8,022 nucleotides of DNA from Candidatus Heimdallarchaeota archaeon (lineage in GTDB: Archaea; Asgardarchaeota; Heimdallarchaeia; Hodarchaeales; S146-22), in the NCBI GenBank assembly GCA_015520535.1, contig WAPZ01000532.1:1-8022 (forward strand), read 5' to 3'. The stretch's first letter is position 1. Each line of letters opens with the position of its first letter. The notes below the pieces were generated by a model that was not told the origin of the DNA, did no database searches, and saw nothing but the letters and a program-made list of their open reading frames with translations. The position numbers and the translations under genes were made by a program. This document shows, piece after piece, positions 5,083 through 8,022 of the stretch.

Positions 5083-6879
5083 CTAAAGCGCCCAAAATTT
5101 TTTTTCTAATTTTCGTTTTATGTCAATTAACTCGTTTAGTGCTTCAAGTTCGGTGGGGGACAGTTTATCTTGGAATTCTTCCAAATATTTTCGCGCATGT
5201 GATTCGGGAACGTCAACGTAATATATGTGATCTTCTTTTAGTTTTCGACCGGCTACAGCACCTTTGACGGAAATTGCCACTTGCATTCCAACTCTGGCTT
5301 CTTGGATGTTCTCTCCTTGATGCTGAATTTGTAGAACATGGCCTATTCTTTGGTTATTTTCGTTAATAAGATTGACTCTTGGTTTAAGTGTTCCCGCAAC
5401 AACTTCAATGCCCACGATCGCGGGGTTACTTACACGGAAAATGTAGGGTAGCATTTTAATTTTTGCAGGTCGCACTAATTTGAGGAATTCTTCATCTGCT
5501 TGCTGTTGTTCAAGTTTAGTGACAAAGGCTTCATATTCTTCAAGAAGTTCATAAATAATGTCTTTCGTGAAAATGACTATTTTGTATTTGTGTGCAAGGT
5601 CTGCCGCCTCTGGAAGCGTTTTGACGCGAAAAGCGAGGATTGCGCCGAATTTTTCGTCGTGTTCTTTGTTGATCGAGGCGTCAAGAATGTCCCGTTTACT
5701 GATATCACCGATTCTGGCTTTAGCAATTGGAATTTGGTTTTCACGCAAGAATTTAGTCAGTGCTTCCAATGTTCCAAGTGAATCAGCTTTAACGATAATA
5801 CCAGCCTGATCAGTCTCAATGAGAATCTTTTTAATTTCCTTTTCAACCTCTTCATATAGTTGTTGCGCCATGGCTTCATCATTTTGTGGAATTACATAGA
5901 ACGGTGCTCCGGCGAGTGCGTCGTCAAGATTATTTCCCACAATTTTGACACCTGCAGCAGCAACTACGTGATCTACCGCATCAAATCGATTCCGTGGATC
6001 ACGAATTTCGTCGAGCGGTTTTGGAAGAAGAACATTTTTTATATTGGAAATAATGGGGCCGTTAATGCCCGCAGTAATAAATTTATCACCCTTTCTTATG
6101 ATACCATCATAAATAATGACGTCTAAGGTCGTGCCCATTCCTTGCTCTTTTTTTACTTCAAGGACCGTCCCTTTTGCTGGTGCATCTGGGTGTAGTTCCA
6201 AACGGTCCTGAAGGTATTGTTGGGCGATACCCATGAGGACAAGAAACATTTCTGGAATGCCTTCTCCAGTAAGGGCAGAGGTTGGAATAATGGCAACTTT
6301 TTTACGATAGTCTTTGATTTTGTCAAAACGGTCACAATCAAAACCGAATTTTGCCAACCCTCCCATCAGCTCATAAATTTTTTCTTGTAGTGCATTTTTT
6401 GCAGTTTCTGATTGTTTTTGAAAACTTTCGGTGAATGATTTTCCGTATTGTGGTTTCCAACCCGGAAGACGATCAATTTTGTTGAGTGCCACGAAAAAGG
6501 GTACCTTACGTTGTTTGAGGATGCGAATGCTTTCTACTGTTTGTGGTTGAATACCTCTACGAACATCAATCACTAAAATGGCAAAATTTGCGATGGACGA
6601 TCCACGAACACGAAGGTTGGAAAAGGCAGCATGGCCGGGAGTATCAATAATTAAAATACCGGGGATTTTAATCTTTTTTTTCGCGTCTTCCGGGAGTAGC
6701 TTTCCCGCAAGAGCAAAGATGGTTTTTCGGGGGAAAAGAGTAGCTCCAATTGTTTGTGTAATACCTCCAGCTTCTCTTGCTTGAACTGCTGTGCCGCGTA
6801 CTTTGTCCAATAAGCTGGTTTTTCCACTATCTACGTGCCCTAAAATGACAGTAATAGGAGATCTGATTAGTTTTGCCAT
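5083..6879 (-). CDS. infB: Translation initiation factor aIF5B (IF-2 family GTPase)
   Basis: The universal initiation GTPase that promotes ribosomal subunit joining and checks initiator tRNA. Motifs: G1 GHVDSGKT (14-21), switch 1 GGITQTIGAT (38-47), G3 DTPGH (79-83) with the catalytic His83, G4 NKID (133-136), G5 SALTGEG (201-207). A beta-barrel domain II follows from about 228, then the domain III alpha/beta fold (about 345-445) and a C-terminal barrel and helix (about 460-598) ending KKFWAL. At 598 residues it is a normal length for archaea: it lacks the long N-terminal extension of eukaryotic eIF5B, and there is no intein. In the P-loop the residue after HVD is Ser, where many archaeal homologues have His; Thr or Ser also occur in this family as I recall. 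ATG at 6879 is supported by GGTGA six bases upstream. The methyltransferase gene ends 23 bases before it, suggesting one operon. Confidence 0.97.
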   Translation of the reverse strand: MAKLIRSPITVILGHVDSGKTSLLDKVRGTAVQAREAGGITQTIGATLFPRKTIFALAGKLLPEDAKKKIKIPGILIIDTPGHAAFSNLRVRGSSIANFAILVIDVRRGIQPQTVESIRILKQRKVPFFVALNKIDRLPGWKPQYGKSFTESFQKQSETAKNALQEKIYELMGGLAKFGFDCDRFDKIKDYRKKVAIIPTSALTGEGIPEMFLVLMGIAQQYLQDRLELHPDAPAKGTVLEVKKEQGMGTTLDVIIYDGIIRKGDKFITAGINGPIISNIKNVLLPKPLDEIRDPRNRFDAVDHVVAAAGVKIVGNNLDDALAGAPFYVIPQNDEAMAQQLYEEVEKEIKKILIETDQAGIIVKADSLGTLEALTKFLRENQIPIAKARIGDISKRDILDASINKEHDEKFGAILAFRVKTLPEAADLAHKYKIVIFTKDIIYELLEEYEAFVTKLEQQQADEEFLKLVRPAKIKMLPYIFRVSNPAIVGIEVVAGTLKPRVNLINENNQRIGHVLQIQHQGENIQEARVGMQVAISVKGAVAGRKLKEDHIYYVDVPESHARKYLEEFQDKLSPTELEALNELIDIKRKLEKKFWAL

Positions 6880-6885
6880 GATAAA

Positions 6886-6890
6886 TCACC
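6886..6890 (-). promoter_or_regulatory. Shine-Dalgarno for aIF5B
   Basis: GGTGA on the minus strand, preceded by GGAA, ends six bases before the ATG at 6879. It supports that start over the out-of-frame ATG at 6899, which lies upstream of the site. Confidence 0.65.
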
Positions 6891-6902
6891 TTCCGCCATT
6901 TT

Positions 6903-7556
6903 TTATTCTTCTTCATCGACTTCTATTGGTTTGATTGGTATTTTAAGGGATTTACATATTAGATACATTTCCGGACTTTTTGCCCGTGATGACTGGGGTT
7001 TGAAGGTTTTGACATAATGATATACTTGTTTACATAACTTAATGAAGCCTTCAGCTTCCTTACATTGGAAGATTTTACTGACAAATGTGTGTGCATGGAG
7101 TTTTGTAGCTAAAGAAAGTGCGTGTTTTGCCAGCCAGATTTGTTCAAAGTAATCTTTGTCGCGATTTCCCGTGAGTTTTGGCGAACAATCTGATACAACA
7201 ACGTCTACAGTCTTCTTTTTTAAGGTACTACTTCCTTTAAATTTTTTTATGTGTGTTATAATTTGTTCAAGGGTGGTAGGGGAAGTGATGTCAGCAGTGA
7301 TTGTAATAATGTTTTTTGTGTTCAATGTGACTTTTTTTTGATCTACAAGGAGTATAATTCCCGTTTCTTTGAGAGCGTGACTGATATATTCGCTGAATCC
7401 ACCAGGTGCCCCACAAAGGTCGACGACAATTTGATGTGGCTTGAATAATTTAAATTTTTGATCAATCTGTTGTAACTTATAGTAGGCACGACTTTTAACG
7501 CCTTCTCTTTTTGCCTTATAATACCAGCTATCTCTAAATGTTTGATTTTTCGTCAT
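6903..7556 (-). CDS. rlmE: FtsJ/RlmE-type rRNA (uridine-2'-O-)methyltransferase
   Basis: A 217-residue SAM-dependent RNA ribose methyltransferase of the FtsJ/RrmJ family (COG0293). The entry WYYKAKREGVKSRAYYKL (11-28) is the family N-terminal hallmark. The K-D-K-E catalytic tetrad is present: Lys27, Asp123 (VVSDCSPKLTGN), Lys161 (FVSKIFQ) and Glu196 (KSPEMYLIC). The SAM-binding motif I reads VVDLCGAPGGF (44-54), with Asp46. In bacteria RlmE methylates U2552 in the 23S A-loop; the archaeal orthologue probably targets the equivalent site, though a tRNA target as for Trm7-type relatives cannot be excluded by sequence alone. The tail is acidic (VDEEE). ATG at 7556 matches the family N-terminus, although no strong Shine-Dalgarno is seen. 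It lies 29 bases after SRP19 and 23 before aIF5B, so it is probably co-transcribed with both. Confidence 0.93.
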   Translation of the reverse strand: MTKNQTFRDSWYYKAKREGVKSRAYYKLQQIDQKFKLFKPHQIVVDLCGAPGGFSEYISHALKETGIILLVDQKKVTLNTKNIITITADITSPTTLEQIITHIKKFKGSSTLKKKTVDVVVSDCSPKLTGNRDKDYFEQIWLAKHALSLATKLHAHTFVSKIFQCKEAEGFIKLCKQVYHYVKTFKPQSSRAKSPEMYLICKSLKIPIKPIEVDEEE

Positions 7557-7585
7557 TTTATTCTCAATTCATGGCGTTAGCATTT

Positions 7586-8022
7586 TTACGTTTTACGCCT
7601 TTTGATTTTTGTATGTTTTTTTGCGGTAGAACTTTTTATAATTTTTTTCAAGCGTTCTTGTCGTTTTTTCTTTTCTAGTAGTTCTTGTTCCTTTTTCTTT
7701 TTTTCTATGAGTTCTTTCCGTTTTCTTTCAATTTCGGGGCGGATAACGTGGGTGATTGTGGTAGCCAGTTTTTTTAGCGTTTCCAATTTTGGATATTTTT
7801 TTTCGATAAGAAAAATACCTCGCCGGTTCCACCATTGTCGCGGGTAAGCGCCGTCCTTTATTGCCTTGATGGATAAATTTAATTTTTTTGCCGCCAGTTT
7901 TATTTCTAGTGGGGCGGGGTTGAGGACTGCGATGTCCTGTGGTACTCGTCGTCCTTCTTTTCTAGTGAGGTTTTTGTCAAGATATTCTGGATAAATGTAA
8001 TAGTATTTTCGATTGCCTCTCA
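7586..8022 (-). CDS. srp19: Signal recognition particle protein SRP19 (start codon cut at window edge)
   Basis: SRP19 binds the tips of SRP RNA helices 6 and 8 and prepares the RNA for SRP54. Reading the frame to the edge gives 144 residues beginning RGNRKYYYIYPEYLD; the two edge bases, TG on the minus strand, would complete an ATG, GTG or TTG start directly before it, so only one base of the gene may be missing. Family landmarks: YYYIYPEYLDKNLTRKEGRRVP with the conserved EGRRVP, the AVLNPAPLEI segment, and YPRQWWNRRGIFLIEKK. After about residue 100 the chain becomes a long, highly charged helix of Lys/Glu/Arg (PEIERKRKELIEKKKKEQ and on) and ends in a basic tail, KRRKT. That makes it clearly longer than typical archaeal SRP19 of about 90-105 residues. 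It heads the SRP19-rlmE-aIF5B cluster. The true start could still lie further upstream, outside the window. Confidence 0.93.
   Translation of the reverse strand, partial: RGNRKYYYIYPEYLDKNLTRKEGRRVPQDIAVLNPAPLEIKLAAKKLNLSIKAIKDGAYPRQWWNRRGIFLIEKKYPKLETLKKLATTITHVIRPEIERKRKELIEKKKKEQELLEKKKRQERLKKIIKSSTAKKHTKIKRRKT

Noticed and set aside
5083..6879. Intein in aIF5B, known in some archaea
   Set aside because: The GTPase motifs are contiguous and the length of 598 residues leaves no room for one.
6869..6899. ATG at 6899 opening a ten-codon ORF over the aIF5B start
   Set aside because: It is out of frame, lies between the methyltransferase stop and the real Shine-Dalgarno, and has no ribosome-binding site of its own that stands out; probably chance.
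7610..7800. Poly-T/T-rich low-complexity stretch as a regulatory or repeat element
   Set aside because: It is simply the complement of the Lys-rich coding tail of SRP19 (AAA/AAG codons).

Overview
This is an A+T-rich archaeal segment. The lineage call rests on gene content: aIF2-gamma with a zinc ribbon, aIF5B, ribosomal protein S6e and SRP19 are archaeal/eukaryotic-type genes, and their compact, intron-free layout with tiny spacers and TATA-like boxes is archaeal. The low GC, lysine-rich proteins and compact aIF5B would fit a DPANN-type or other uncultivated archaeon, but that is only an impression. The first 15 bases match the Tn5/Nextera mosaic end, so the left edge is almost certainly a contig end carrying leftover library adapter, and the source is probably a metagenomic or single-cell assembly.

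Layout. (1) Bases 1-15 are adapter. (2) 85-1257 (+) encodes a 390-residue protein I do not recognise: a long Lys/Pro-rich disordered region followed by a small folded C-terminal domain. It is the only rightward gene. (3) Everything else is on the minus strand. Reading leftward from the right edge: SRP19 (start codon cut by one base at the edge), an FtsJ/RlmE-type 2'-O-methyltransferase, aIF5B, S6e, aIF2-gamma, a PIN-domain protein of the Fcf1-like type found beside aIF2-gamma in many archaea, and a membrane-anchored subtilisin-like protease. The protease 3' end overlaps the 3' end of the unknown gene by 63 bp, tail to tail.

Likely transcription units (inference): SRP19-rlmE-aIF5B with 29 and 23 nt gaps, closed by an oligo-T terminator; S6e alone in the middle, flanked by non-coding spacers of 165 and 230 nt; and aIF2-gamma-PIN-subtilase with 6 and 1 nt gaps, behind a TATA box and a leader of about 60 nt.

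Most of the window is translation and protein-targeting housekeeping: initiator tRNA delivery (aIF2-gamma), subunit joining (aIF5B), small-subunit structure (S6e), rRNA methylation and probably processing (RlmE, PIN), and SRP assembly (SRP19). The accessory part is the left 2.4 kb, where a doubly membrane-anchored subtilase without a recognisable propeptide is tightly linked to the aIF2-gamma operon and shares its 3' end with an unknown disordered protein. I see no CRISPR array, transposon, rRNA or tRNA, and I cannot claim a demonstrated new system.
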